Below are positions 23,421 to 34,075 of a stretch of 64,000 nt of DNA, piece after piece. Below the pieces are notes generated by a model that worked only from the letters and a program-made list of their open reading frames with translations, did not search any database and was not told the origin of the DNA. Source of the stretch: Trichomonas vaginalis G3 (lineage: Eukaryota > Parabasalia > Trichomonadida > Trichomonadidae); the NCBI RefSeq assembly GCF_026262505.1, contig NC_067203.1:6882001-6946000 (forward strand), given 5' to 3'. The translations under genes were made by a program, and so were the position numbers. The stretch's first letter is position 1. Each line of letters opens with the position of its first letter.

Positions 23421-24515
23421 AGAAAGGGACAAACTATCCAGTGTCACTTTTCAAAGGAATAAAAAAAATAATAAAGATGAAATAATAACATGAAATCTTA
23501 TATAAATATAATTTTATCTAAATAGATAAATGAATTAAGCAGTTTACAGTTATATATATTTAATGAGAGACAATATCTAGTTCTATGGTAGAAATGACTC
23601 TTAGACTCAAATAAGTAACACAGATAGAAAGTACTCAGTATAACAATTATATATGTACACTCACTCAAAGTTAGTCGCTGCTAAAATCTTAACCTTGCAT
23701 TTCGGGAAAATCTGACAAATGGCTCTTAGACTCAAATAAGTAACACAGATAGAAAGTACTCAGTATAACAATTATATATGTACACTCAAAGTTAGTCGCT
23801 GCTAAAATCTTAACCTTGCATTTCGGGAAAATCTGACAAATGGCTCTTAGACTCAAATAAGTAACACAGATAGAAAGTACTCAGTATAACAATTATATAT
23901 GTACACTCAAAGTTAGTCGCTGCTAAAATCTTAACCTTGCATTTCGGGAAAATCTGACAAATGGCTCTTAGACTCAAATAAGTAACACAGATAGAAAGTA
24001 CTCAGTATAACAATTATATATGTACACTCAAAGTTAGTCGCTGCTAAAATCTTAACCTTGCATTTCGGGAAAATCTGACTAATGGCTCTTAGACTTGTTT
24101 TGATAATTAATTCTTCAATTATATTATAATTTATAACAAATTTCCTCAAACTATCTGTATGTCATTCAATTCCCGGCCACTACATTCAATGATGGACCAT
24201 TTCCTTCAAATTTTGAAATACCTTATTCAATTTGTTGTATGGAGCCCGTGATATTCAACACTATGGAGCTCCTCCAGTTTGGTATCCAAGAAGAGATAAA
24301 AGCTAGCATGGGCTACTCTCAAAAATGCTTGAAGCAATATATTCAAGTTTGCAACAAGGATCAATAGATTCAAATCTTGTTTATTGTACTTTAAAGGTAC
24401 TTTTAAAAAAGAAACAATTAATGTAAAAGATTCAAATAATTTTTTATTATTATTTTATTAATTTTTTAAAATAAGGTTAATAAAAAAGTGACACTGGATA
24501 GTTTGTCCCACACTC
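23421..24515. mobile_element. Internally deleted copy of the FLYWCH-type MULE
   Basis: Same termini as the complete element at 35753-38097 (GAGAAAGGGACAAACTATCC and, inverted, GAGTGTGGGACAAACTATCC), flanked by the direct repeat CTATTAAGTT (23411-23420, 24516-24525). It keeps the first bases of the transposase gene (MEPVIFNTMELLQFG region near 24246) joined to its last bases (MLEAIYSSLQQGS region near 24330) and has lost about 1.5 kb of coding sequence. It also has more copies of the 121-bp subterminal repeat than the complete element. It is non-autonomous. Confidence 0.85.
23599..24090. repeat. 121-bp tandem repeat inside the deleted MULE
   Basis: About four units plus a partial one; GGCTCTTAGACTC recurs at 23842, 23963 and 24084. 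The complete element has two units plus a partial one (35929, 36050, 36171). Confidence 0.85.
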
Positions 24516-24525
24516 CTATTAAGTT

Positions 24526-25254
24526 ATTCATTTATGAGTTTGCACTTATTCGCACTAAATAAATAACTATTAAAAATTGTTTTAATTAATTGACACCATA
24601 TAATAGAGTGAATTTTGTTTGATCAAACAACAATAGATGATAGATATAAAGCCAAGAAACTTGCTATTAATATGCTCTACTTGCTATTTCAATGTAAGTA
24701 TGATATTTTCTAAATGTTTCGTTCAGATAACTTAGATATATTAGTCAAAATTTGAAATTTTAATAGCACATATATTAAAAATAATTATTATTCATAAAAG
24801 ATTAATGAAATAGTAAAAAAATCAATCAAATTATAAAAATACAACATATGGTTTTTTATGGTTGTCTCATAATAGCATTTCATGAGAAAAAAATATAATA
24901 CTATTTATTTTTGCATAGTTCAATTTTTTTAAATAATGCAAGATATCCCGCCATTAGTTTTCATGAAATAATCCAAAAATCAGCATACACTTGAGAACTT
25001 AGCAGCTCTACATGTTTTCGCTATTTATTTTCCAATAATATGAGGGGTTCACGGGATAAAGCTTCATTAAGCATAATTGATTACAATATCATCATATATA
25101 TACCGAACATATAACAAATGGGATATTTGTATACTAAAATAAAAAAGGAGCAAATTATATAATTTTTGTCATGCTACTTATAGGTTCAAAAATCTTATAA
25201 TATAAAAATATTTTCAAATACAAAGAAAATATGTGTTTATTTCAAATTTGAAAA
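24526..25254. other. Intergenic DNA, no gene seen
   Basis: AT-rich without coding potential or clear repeats. Confidence 0.5.
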
Positions 25255-25475
25255 TTAGATATCTTGTGGGGTCCACTTTCCTCCTCTGTAATCACCTGTA
25301 GGGTTATCCTTAGGAAATCTTTTTGCATTTCTTGCCTTGTTGATCTTTTTTCTTGTTTCTGGTGTAGCTTTCTTTTGATTTCTGGATTTATTTTTCTCAT
25401 ATTCAAGTTTTTGGAGTTCGCGGATTGAAGGAGATATTTGGTAATTATTGACACGATTGTATATTTTCTTATATA
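25255..25475 (-). pseudogene. C-terminal fragment of the DDE-transposase-like gene, cut off by an insertion
   Basis: On the minus strand one frame ends at the TAA complement of 25255-25257. It reads VNNYQISPSIRELQKLEYEK, then a very hydrophilic tail ending NPTGDYRGGKWTPQDI. It lies just beyond the left end of the 25476-28288 element and has the same strand as the gene broken at the right end, so I take it as the missing C-terminus of that gene. The frame differs from the upstream part, so the gene has at least one further lesion. Confidence 0.5.
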
Positions 25476-25561
25476 CGAAAAAAAGAGATCTGACATTGTG
25501 TCAGATCTCAGTAAAAGTGACATTTACATGTCAAAAAAATAGAATGAGTTTAAGTAATTAA

Positions 25562-26868
25562 AATTGAGGGTGAGAGTAGTATTGTATGAAATAATATCTC
25601 TCACCCTCCAATTCATCCTATGGCGCCGAAAAAATTTTGGTGAAATGCGACCACATTTCACCAAAATTTCTCGGCGCCATATAGAGAACTAGAGCCTGTG
25701 AGGTACTGATACTATCCATGTACCTCGCAGGCTCTAGTTCCAAGCCAAAATGGCTAAAAATTGCCCGCAATGTGAACAATTGCGGGCAATTTTTAGCCAT
25801 TTTGGCTGGGAATTGGAGGATGAGAGTAGTATTGTATGAAATAATATCTCTCACCCTCCAATTCATCCTATGGCGCCGAAAAAATTTTGGTGAAATGCGA
25901 CCACATTTCACCAAAATTTCTCGGCGCCATATAGAGAACTAGAGCCTGTGAGGTACTGATACTATCCATGTACCTCGCAGGCTCTAGTTCCAAGCCAAAA
26001 TGGCTAAAAATTGCCCGCAATTGTTCACATTGCGGGCAATTTTTAGCCATTTTGGCTGGGAATTGGAGGGTGAGAGTAGTATTGTATGAAATAATATCTC
26101 TCACCCTCCAATTCATCCTATGGCGCCGAAAAAATTTTGGTGAAATGCGACCACATTTCACCAAAATTTCTCGGCGCCATATAGAGAACTAGAGCCTGTG
26201 AGGTACTGATACTATCCATGTACCTCGCAGGCTCTAGTTCCAAGCCAAAATGGCTAAAAATTGCCCGCAATGTGAACAATTGCGGACAATTTTTAGCCAT
26301 TTTGGCTGGGAATTGGAGGATGAGAGTAGTATTGTATGAAATAATATCTCTCACCCTCCAATTCATCCTATGGCGCCGAAAAAATTTTGGTGAAATGCGA
26401 CCACATTTCACCAAAATTTCTCGGCGCCATATAGAGAACTAGAGCCTGTGAGGTACTGATACTATCCATGTACCTCGCAGGCTCTAGTTCCAAGCCAAAA
26501 TGGCTAAAAATTGCCCGCAATGTGAACAATTGCGGGCAATTTTTAGCCATTTTGGCTGGGAATTGGAGGGTGAGAGTAGTATTGTATGAAATAATATCTC
26601 TCACCCTCCAATTCATCCTATGGCGCCGAAAAAATTTTGGTGAAATGCGACCACATTTCACCAAAATTTCTCGGCGCCATATAGAGAACTAGAGCCTGTG
26701 AGGTACTGATACTATCCATGTACCTCGCAGGCTCTAGTTCCAAGCCAAAATGGCTAAAAATTGCCCGCAATTGTTCACATTGCGGGCAATTTTTAGCCAT
26801 TTTGGCTGGGAATTGGAGGGTGAGAGTAGTATTGTATGAAATAATATCTCTCACCCTCCAATTCATCC
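25562..26868. repeat. 250-bp hairpin-quartet satellite, array 1
   Basis: Five full units of 250 bp plus a partial sixth, about 99% alike. Each unit is four consecutive long palindromes with almost no spacer. In unit 1 they are: H1 25562-25613 (GGGTGAGAG arms), H2 25621-25679 (TGGCGCCGA arms around a short loop), H3 25687-25740 (GAACTAGAGCCTG arms), H4 25743-25807 (AGCCAAAATGGCTAAAAATT then GCCCGCAAT arms). The 7-nt loop of H4 is GTGAACA in units 1, 3 and 4, and its reverse complement TGTTCAC in units 2 and 5. The open frames of 74 to 98 codons on both strands are by-products of the palindromes. Confidence 0.95.
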
Positions 26869-27578
26869 AAAGGCTAATATTTTCTACATTTCCATAACAT
26901 TCATTTCAACGGAAACTCATTCAAAATTCTATATATTTAATTTTTCAATCTTATTCAATTTCATATTCAAAATTAATTTGAATTACATTCAAAACATTTA
27001 TACCTTATTAATAACATAATATCATTTGTTATCAATATACCAATTCGGCTGTTCTAATTTTGGATTCCCATTCATAAATTGATCAATCTATATTGAAACT
27101 TATTCAAATTATTTTCTTATTGATAACATTTTATTTTTATTTGTCTTCAACTATTCATTTATTTTATCATTATTTTTCGATTTTTTTTAGTTTCAATTTT
27201 TTTATTATCTTTATTGTTTTTTATTTTTCTAATTTTTAAAAATTTCTGCTTAGAATCTTAATCTCATTTTATTTTTCAATAAAAATTCATGTTTACCAAT
27301 ATTCAATCACTTTTCTCGTTCCCCAAATTTTTATTTTATCTTAATCGTTACTAATTTCTAACACATTCTTTTATAAAAATTATTCTGATCGTAATTTTAA
27401 TTTCGCCATTGTAGTTATTCACTAATTTTTAGTTCATTGTTGTTTTCTCATTGTCCAATTTTATTTTCTTCACTTTAAAGATTTTTTAAAAAATTTACAA
27501 TTTGAATTCAACTTTTGTGAAAAATATTTTTTCAATAATATCTTTCAAAATTATTTATATTTTCTATATTTTATTCAA
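26869..27578. other. AT-rich filler, no gene seen
   Basis: Extremely T-rich on this strand with many ATTCA words. No open frame of note. Confidence 0.5.
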
Positions 27579-28219
27579 TTGTTCACAATTTATTATTTAT
27601 TCAAAATTCATTCTCTGGATATTTATACCCAAATAGACTTTCACTGGCTAGAGCAATCTCTAACCAGGTTACACCAACATCAAAAGCTATCGTTGCTATT
27701 GACTAATGTTCCACTCAGCGATGGTACATCACGTAATTGCATTAACAAGTTAACACTACAAAAGCCTTCTGTGCTTTCGTCTTATTACTATCGAAGAGTT
27801 TTACAAGCACTCGTCCAGAGAATTTACAAGTTTATACATATTCCATAATGGAAAATTCTACAATTGCATTGAAGTCTTACCAACAAAAGATGAGATCTTG
27901 TTGAATCGATACTTGGAAGAACAAGAAATTACAAAGAGTAATGGTTCTACTCCTCTTAGTAGTGCACAACAACAGCTCAGACCCAGCAATGGTACATCTC
28001 CTCTTAGTAGTGCACAACAACAGCTCAGACCCAGCAATGGTACATCTCCTCTTAGTAGTGCACAACAACAGCTCAGACCCAGCAATGGAATTCCAAGATG
28101 AGGAAGAAGAAATCGATAATAAAGATGGTAAAAAAAAGAAGGAGGGACAAAGTGAAGAATATGAAGGTGGATATGAAGAAGAATATGAAATAAATTATGA
28201 AGAAGATAATGATGAATAA
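27579..28219 (+). pseudogene. Decayed element-borne gene with 16-residue repeats and acidic tail
   Basis: Coding-like sequence in three frames: WLEQSLTRLHQHQKLSLLLT, then ...NCIEVLPTKDEILLNRYLEE followed by three copies of a 16-residue repeat (STPLSSAQQQLRPSNG), then in another frame an acidic C-terminus (SEEYEGGYEEEYEINYEEDN). The order globular part, 16-residue repeats, acidic stretch recalls the N-terminal half of the big MULE transposase, but no homology is visible. Function unknown. Confidence 0.4.
27941..28085. repeat. 48-bp coding minisatellite, three units
   Basis: Three units, each starting AATGGTNCATCTCCTCTTAG and ending CAGACCCAGC, encode 16 residues each. Confidence 0.85.
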
Positions 28220-28254
28220 AATATCACTTTTTATATTTTTGACACGTAAAGTTG

Positions 28255-29457
28255 TCACTTTTCTGTCAAACTGTTTTTATCGTTTTCGTATATAACAATT
28301 TCTTGTTTGCATTTCTCTCCTTCGTTTTTTTGTAAAATTGTAACAGCCGTACGCATTTCAAACGATTTTGCGTTGTTTCCTTTGGGACACTGAGTAAACA
28401 TTGAGTGATGTATCGATTCATTTTGTTGTGTTTGAGCATTAGGATCAATTTCTGGAATCAACTTTGCGGCATCATCTGTAAAACGTTGAAATTGCTTCGC
28501 TAAATCAGGTTTTGTAAGTGGCTGAAACACAGGATATTCTTTGTCTTTTTCGTGAAGGCAATTTTCATGCCTTCCGATAAAATGATTTAATGTATTCTTC
28601 CATAGGAAAATTTTTTTCGTTGTTTCAATTGGAAGCATGATAATAAAAGTGAACCACTTAATAACTTTCGAATATATCTGATGAAATACTTTTTCTTGGT
28701 GTTTTAATGGTCTTCCACGTTTCTTCGGCTCTTCTGCTTTAGATTTGATTGGGAATGCTGGCTGTGATTCACTTTCTTTCTGTTGATTAACAGTTTCTTT
28801 TCCTGCTGCTTCTTTATATCCACCATTTTCAAGCTTTTCGAAAGCTCTGCCAACTGCACGTACACAATGACGAGGATCAAGTGTAATTTTAGCATTCGGA
28901 GCATATTGCTGGATGATGGCTTTCGTTTTATTGTCATTGTCATGAACCACTGTGGAAACATTTGTAAAGTCAAAATTTGACATCATCCTCTTTGTACATT
29001 CTGTTTCCATCATGTTGGATGGGCCTTCAAAGTCTCCTCCAGAGCTCTTTTTTATAACAGTTGTTTCACCAACAACTTTTCCACGGTTGTCCATCATTAA
29101 ACTTTGGCACGCTGTAGCATTTCTGCCAACATTATAATGCGAATCAGTGCTTAAAAATGTATCTTTCTTCATTGTTTGTTGAGCATTTTTAATAGATTGC
29201 TCTTTATATTCTAGTATTACCTTACCTATTTCTTTTTGATGACGGTAAAACTCTTTTTCACTCGGCACTTTAATATTGTTATCTTGAAATAAATTCCTTG
29301 CTCGAGTATAAGAGTCACCATTAACAATTACAGAAGCAGTCCAGTGTTTTGGATCGACTTCCTTTGGCGCATTCTTTTCTTGGGAGTTTTTTCTTGCTTC
29401 AATTGATTTTTCGTTAGCTTCACGACTTTGTTGTTTGCGTCTGCTTGGTGGAGGCAT
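28255..29457 (-). CDS. DDE transposase-like protein with AT-hook (Mutator/Kolobok type)
   Basis: 400 codons. The central region reads STDSHYNVGRNATACQSLMM (Asp105), EGPSNMMETECTKRMM, VVHDNDNKTKAIIQQYAPNA (Asp173/175) and ITLDPRHCVRAVGRAFEKL (Asp194, His197). This order resembles the RNase H-fold core of Mutator-like and Kolobok transposases in insects and protists. Residues about 245-252 (KKRGRPLK) are an AT-hook for minor-groove DNA binding. The N-terminus is basic, Lys/Gln-rich. The last residues lie in the terminal repeat of the 25476-28288 insertion, and the true C-terminus is stranded at 25255-25475. No terminal repeats of its own were found, so it could be an old transposon or a domesticated gene. 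Family placement is by eye. Confidence 0.55.
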   Translation of the reverse strand: MPPPSRRKQQSREANEKSIEARKNSQEKNAPKEVDPKHWTASVIVNGDSYTRARNLFQDNNIKVPSEKEFYRHQKEIGKVILEYKEQSIKNAQQTMKKDTFLSTDSHYNVGRNATACQSLMMDNRGKVVGETTVIKKSSGGDFEGPSNMMETECTKRMMSNFDFTNVSTVVHDNDNKTKAIIQQYAPNAKITLDPRHCVRAVGRAFEKLENGGYKEAAGKETVNQQKESESQPAFPIKSKAEEPKKRGRPLKHQEKVFHQIYSKVIKWFTFIIMLPIETTKKIFLWKNTLNHFIGRHENCLHEKDKEYPVFQPLTKPDLAKQFQRFTDDAAKLIPEIDPNAQTQQNESIHHSMFTQCPKGNNAKSFEMRTAVTILQKNEGEKCKQEIVIYENDKNSLTEK

Positions 29458-30337
29458 ATTACGTAAATGGTCGGCAAAAAATGTAATAAACGTAGTGAAT
29501 AATTAAAAAGATTGCTTTATATAACAAATATAATCATTTTTTCCTTAGAAATCCCATTATTTGCATAACAATATTTAAAAATATTTTTTTGATATAGTTT
29601 ACAGTCACATCAATATGAACTATATTAAACTATCAGAAACTTATGTATGTTATTAGTAAAGTTGAAATTTTTATCATATTTACACATTAAATTTAATTTT
29701 CATGCATATTTAAGTTTTTTTCAACACAATCTTGTATTGTTAGTACCGACAATATGAAAGAAAGTTATACTGTATTTAATTTTAGCAATAAACAAAAAAA
29801 TCTAAATTATATCTTTAGATACTAGGATTGATTTAATGACTAAGAACGTTTTTATCAATAATACCATGATTCATAACATATAGACATAACCTAAATATAC
29901 CAAAGCATTTCTACTTGGAACTAGCGCATCGCCAAAATAATGGGTCAATATTCATTTGACGTAATGCTGATCGAGAGAAGTCTTTATATATAAGCCTTAT
30001 CACAATGCCACGAATGCACCCAGCTGCAGGCGTGTCTTGTTTAACATTCATTCCTATATATGATGGAACATTAATCAATAATCATGGAAGTATCACTTTT
30101 CAAATAACATCATTGTTAAATGAAAGAAAATTGTATGCAAAATTACATTTTGGTAATGGTGAGACGCAATATGTTGAAGTATATATCATTATTATTTAAT
30201 ATACAAACAAACTCTAGTACAAAATTGTATTAATTCAACTTTCATGTCTAATATAAAAACTTTTTTAAAAAAAGAGATATAATCGTGTATAATATGAGAA
30301 AAATGAATATCAATACAAAATAAAATATCAATTAGCT
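29458..30337. other. Intergenic DNA, no clear gene
   Basis: AT-rich. A 64-codon frame at 30005-30199 (MPRMHPAAGVSCLTFIPIYD) is less AT-biased than its surroundings but not recognisable. Confidence 0.45.
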
Positions 30338-30346
30338 ATTGCTGAT
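30338..30346. other. Target-site 9-mer left of MULE copy 2
   Basis: ATTGCTGAT, identical to 7253-7261. The 9-mer on the other side of this copy is GTTTTAAGT (40709-40717), which does not match. Confidence 0.7.
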
Positions 30347-31134
30347 GAGATATAAAAATTGCTCACATTTGCTCACATTTTGGCACTTTTTTGTACGTTT
30401 GTCAAAAAATTGTGAGGAAGATCTCACAAAAATAGTCAAAATGTGAGCAAATTTTGAGAAGTGCTCACATTTTGACATACGATTATTTTCATACGTTTTT
30501 TTGATGAATTCTAATAAAACTTCATTACCACTTTCAGAACGAAGCGTAACTTTTCAGCACGTAACGCTCTATCATGTGTAGTGACATATTATTCAAAAAA
30601 AACTCAGATTGCTTATCTTATAATAACAATTTCATTAGAAAAAATGCACGATTTCACGCTAAAACTTTGAAGCAATTCTTAAATTCGGATAAAAAATCGA
30701 TATGTATTACACTTTAAACTTCAAAAAATGGTTCAAAAATTTAGACTTAGTTTATCTTAACAATATAGCAGATTTTAAGCCGAACAAGTAGGAGTAATAG
30801 AAATAGCTCTTGAAAATAATTACAATTAGTAATATGTAAGTCAAAGTTCGAGTATTCTAATAAATAAACGTTCCGGATTTTCTTTACTACAAGAATCAAT
30901 ACTTAATATATAGAAGCAACAGTAAAAACTTATTAGAGATTCAAAAAGAAAGTTGACTAAAGAGAATCTTTTTATATAAGTAATTTTATTTTTTTGAAAT
31001 ACGAGATCGAATAAACATGTATTTTATTTTATTACTATAATAATACGTTTTACATAGTAAGAAAGTTTAGAGACTGAAATGAAATTAAAAATGAGAAAAA
31101 AATAAAGCTTTTCTATAAAAATTCATATTAATAT
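30347..31134. repeat. Left TIR of MULE copy 2
   Basis: 788 bp, inverted complement of 39921-40708, with TGTGAGCA words clustered in the outer 150 bp. Confidence 0.9.
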
Positions 31135-31542
31135 TTATTTGATTGAGTTAAAGTTATCCAATTTATTTGGTTCAGTTTAAAATTATTTGTATTTAAAATA
31201 TTTTAGAAATATTTACAATAATATTCATATAATTATCGATTAAATCGTTGCAGAAAGTAAAATGATATAATTTGCTATATTTAGAATTTAAGAAATTTTA
31301 AATGGTGAAAAAAATAGAAAAAATATGAAAAAATAGACAAAATATTTGAGACTTCTAATTAAGAATGAAAACTTGTCATTATTCTGGAATTCATAGCATG
31401 AAGATATTGTAAGGTACATTATGTATATATATATACATCTTTCCATCAAATAATCTTCAATCTACTTATAAAAAATATTAAAAAAATCATAAAAATGTTT
31501 ATTATAATAACGATAAAGTTGAATAGAAATCAATGTTACATA

Positions 31543-33822
31543 TTATTGAAATAAATCATCTTCGGCAATTTCAATGTTTTCTATCTTTTCATTTTTTGTT
31601 TCTTCTAAATTTATTTGAATGTCATCAAGTATTTGATCACTTGACATATACCTTTCAATTTCAATATCTCTGAAATCAATTCCAGAATGTTTGGACAAAT
31701 CCTTATATTTTTTCATTATATCCTCAGGAATTAATGATATTTCCAGACCAAAATGCTCTTCAAATAACTGAATCTCTTCATTTATTTTTTTCAATTTAAT
31801 GAAATACGACTGTTTATGATCACTTGTGTTTTTATCTGCCCGTGCATATCGATGCAAAATCGCTAAATCCACTTTCATTAAAGTGTGTACCGTCTTTAAA
31901 ATTGTGGGATGTGAATATACAATATTTGTATTTAACACTTTGTTGTACGATTCTACGCCATTATTAGAATAAATATTGTCGAATACTTTGAGCTTGCTGA
32001 TTGAATTATAGCTTGTGCTCCATGTTTTAATAAAGTATTTTGCAAATTCATTTGTATCTTGAATGCATTTAATTTTATTACAAACCAAATCAAAAACTTC
32101 TTCTGGCATGAATGGAGAAGCGCATAATAACTTTAAAAGAATTTTATTGTTAAGATCTTCTGGATCACATTTTTTCTTGAAATTCTTAACTAATGCTGCA
32201 ATAAAGTGATATATGCATCCAGTCAATATGGTTTGCTCTCCTTTTCTTTTATAAATTGAGCCTTGAAGTGCTTTTTCGAAATCAGTTGTTATAACATCAA
32301 ATGTTGATAAAGGAATTTTAATATCAGTATCATACTCCATAATACTAAATACTCTTTGATAATCAGTTTCTGTTCTTCCCGTCATGATTATATGTAAAAA
32401 CGGTAGATACAGTTGAGTTGCTTGGTCAAAAATTAACAAATTTAATAATTGGCCATTCATTATTGATACAGGAACGACTTTGAAGGTTCCATCAATAAAA
32501 CAATGTGATGAATACCGTGCAACTCGAATGAAACGTTCCAATCCAAAAAAATAATAGGCATTATCATTTTTTGTGCTTTGGGTAATAAAATATGATCTTT
32601 GATTAAAAAATTCTAACATTTCATTAATAAGATCAATCTCTGATTTTGATTTGACAGGATGAACTTCATAATACAGCTGTTGGACTTTCTTCTCTGATAT
32701 CTGAATGAAATTAGTAGACTGGGCTTGATTACAGTCATATATCAGTTGATTTGCATACTTTCTTGTTTCTGATATCGTTGCGGTTGGATTTTTGACAACA
32801 TAATCTTGAACTTGAGATTCAATATCATAGTTCATTGGATTTGTTCCTTTAATTATTTGAGATTGTTTTGCAGGTCGGCAGTTATGAAGTTTACTGTCTG
32901 GTTTTTCTTCAGGAGAAATATTTAATTTCTCATCAAAGACTTTTACATGCATACAAAAGTTGCATCTAGGTTTATATCCGCAATAATAAATAATTTCTAA
33001 ATAATTATTATGAGCATTGTAACGTTGAAATCTCAAAGGATGACCATTTGTATATATGGTTAATGAATATTTAATACGTGCGGATTGGGAAATTGAAAAT
33101 GTATGATAAGTCCTCAGAATATTTTTGATTCTTTTTCGGTGAATCTCTTTATTTTTATCATCAAAAGATTGATAATTAGGAATAAGTTCAATGCAAGCTT
33201 TATTAACGATAATAGATTGTTTATGCGTTGAAAAATTATTTTGGTAATCATAAGCAAAATTTGGCACTAGATGTGTATTTTGTAAATCTGTTAATGGAGG
33301 ATTATCGGTTAAATGATTAGAAATTTGGGAAGAATAAGAAGCAGTTTCATTAGGTAGTGAGGATTGATGCTGAGGGATTTGACGCTGAATATCCGAATTT
33401 ATTGTTGCATTTTGTCTTTGATTTGTGTTTGGAGGAGAAACTCCACTTATTGTTGCAGTTTGTCTTTGATTTGTGTTTGGAAATGAAACTGCATTTATTG
33501 TTGCAGTTTGTCTTTGATTTGTGTTTGGAAATGAAACTGCATTATTGTTGCAGTTTGTCTTTGATTTGTGTTTGGAAATGAAACTGCATTTATTGTTGCA
33601 GTTTGTCTTTGATTTGTGTTTGGAAATGAAACTGCATTTATTGTTGCAGTTTGTCTTTGATTTGTGTTTGGAAATGAAACTGCATTTATTGTTGCAGTTT
33701 GTCTTTGATTTGTGTTTGGAAATGAAACTGCATTTATTGTTGCAGTTTGTCTTTGATTTGTGTTTGGAGGAGAAACTCCACTTATTGTTGCATTTTGTCT
33801 TTATTTGTTTTGGAAACTCCAC
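31543..33822 (-). CDS. MULE transposase, catalytic part (copy 2)
   Basis: 759 codons. Residues 1-150 are mostly the 16-residue minisatellite repeats (in mixed frames). A zinc-binding-like cluster YCGYKPRCNFCMHVK...LHNC follows. The DDE triad is visible as Asp444 (IDGTFK), Asp514 (TTDFEKA) and Glu624 (NNGVESYN), with His in CIYHF between the last two, as in other Mutator-like transposases. The acidic C-terminus is EKIENIEIAEDDLFQ. The protein should cut at the TIRs and join the element to a 9-bp target. Its N-terminal domain lies in a separate frame at 33782-34837, so the whole enzyme would need a frame change within the minisatellite. Copy 2 is closer to functional than copy 1. Confidence 0.85.
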   Translation of the reverse strand: MEFPKQIKTKCNNKWSFSSKHKSKTNCNNKCSFISKHKSKTNCNNKCSFISKHKSKTNCNNKCSFISKHKSKTNCNNKCSFISKHKSKTNCNNNAVSFPNTNQRQTATINAVSFPNTNQRQTATISGVSPPNTNQRQNATINSDIQRQIPQHQSSLPNETASYSSQISNHLTDNPPLTDLQNTHLVPNFAYDYQNNFSTHKQSIIVNKACIELIPNYQSFDDKNKEIHRKRIKNILRTYHTFSISQSARIKYSLTIYTNGHPLRFQRYNAHNNYLEIIYYCGYKPRCNFCMHVKVFDEKLNISPEEKPDSKLHNCRPAKQSQIIKGTNPMNYDIESQVQDYVVKNPTATISETRKYANQLIYDCNQAQSTNFIQISEKKVQQLYYEVHPVKSKSEIDLINEMLEFFNQRSYFITQSTKNDNAYYFFGLERFIRVARYSSHCFIDGTFKVVPVSIMNGQLLNLLIFDQATQLYLPFLHIIMTGRTETDYQRVFSIMEYDTDIKIPLSTFDVITTDFEKALQGSIYKRKGEQTILTGCIYHFIAALVKNFKKKCDPEDLNNKILLKLLCASPFMPEEVFDLVCNKIKCIQDTNEFAKYFIKTWSTSYNSISKLKVFDNIYSNNGVESYNKVLNTNIVYSHPTILKTVHTLMKVDLAILHRYARADKNTSDHKQSYFIKLKKINEEIQLFEEHFGLEISLIPEDIMKKYKDLSKHSGIDFRDIEIERYMSSDQILDDIQINLEETKNEKIENIEIAEDDLFQ

Positions 33823-34075
33823 TTATTGTTGCAGTTTGTCTTTGATTTGTGTTTGGAAATGAAACTGCATTTATTGTTGCAGTTTGTCTTTGATTTGTGT
33901 TTGGAGGAGAAACTCCACTTATTGTTTCATTTTGTCTTATATTTGAATTTTGAGCAGTTACTCCACTTATTGTTGCAGTTTGTCTTTGATTTGAATTTGG
34001 AAATGAAACTGCATTTATTGTTGCAGTTTGTCTTATATTTGAATTTTGAGCAGTTACTCCACTTATTGTTGCAGT
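33398..34075. repeat. 48-bp coding minisatellite in MULE copy 2
   Basis: About fourteen 48-bp units with some shortened ones. Several variants (SGVSPPNTNQRQ, SGVTAQNSNIRQ, NAVSFPNTNQRQ) are interspersed. Confidence 0.85.

Larger units (their letters stand above)
25476..28288. mobile_element. Hairpin-satellite element inserted in a DDE gene
   Basis: Inverted ends: CGAAAA at both termini, and farther in CAGTAAAAGTGACA...ACATGTCAAAAA on the left against CAGAAAAGTGACA...ACGTGTCAAAAA (complement) on the right. TATATA flanks both sides (25470-25475, 28289-28294). GTGACA near the end recurs in other MULE-like ends in this window. The interior holds the 250-bp hairpin array, AT-rich filler and a decayed coding remnant with 16-residue repeats. 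A perfect palindrome AGATCTGACA-TTG-TGTCAGATCT lies just inside the left end (25487-25509). The exact boundary is uncertain. Confidence 0.55.

Noticed and set aside
23599-24090. Regularly spaced repeats as a possible CRISPR array
   Set aside because: Whole 121-bp units repeat without unique spacers, inside a eukaryotic transposon.
25618-26866. Series of 74- and 98-codon frames on both strands
   Set aside because: They are produced by the palindromic 250-bp satellite read in both directions and have no protein-like conservation.
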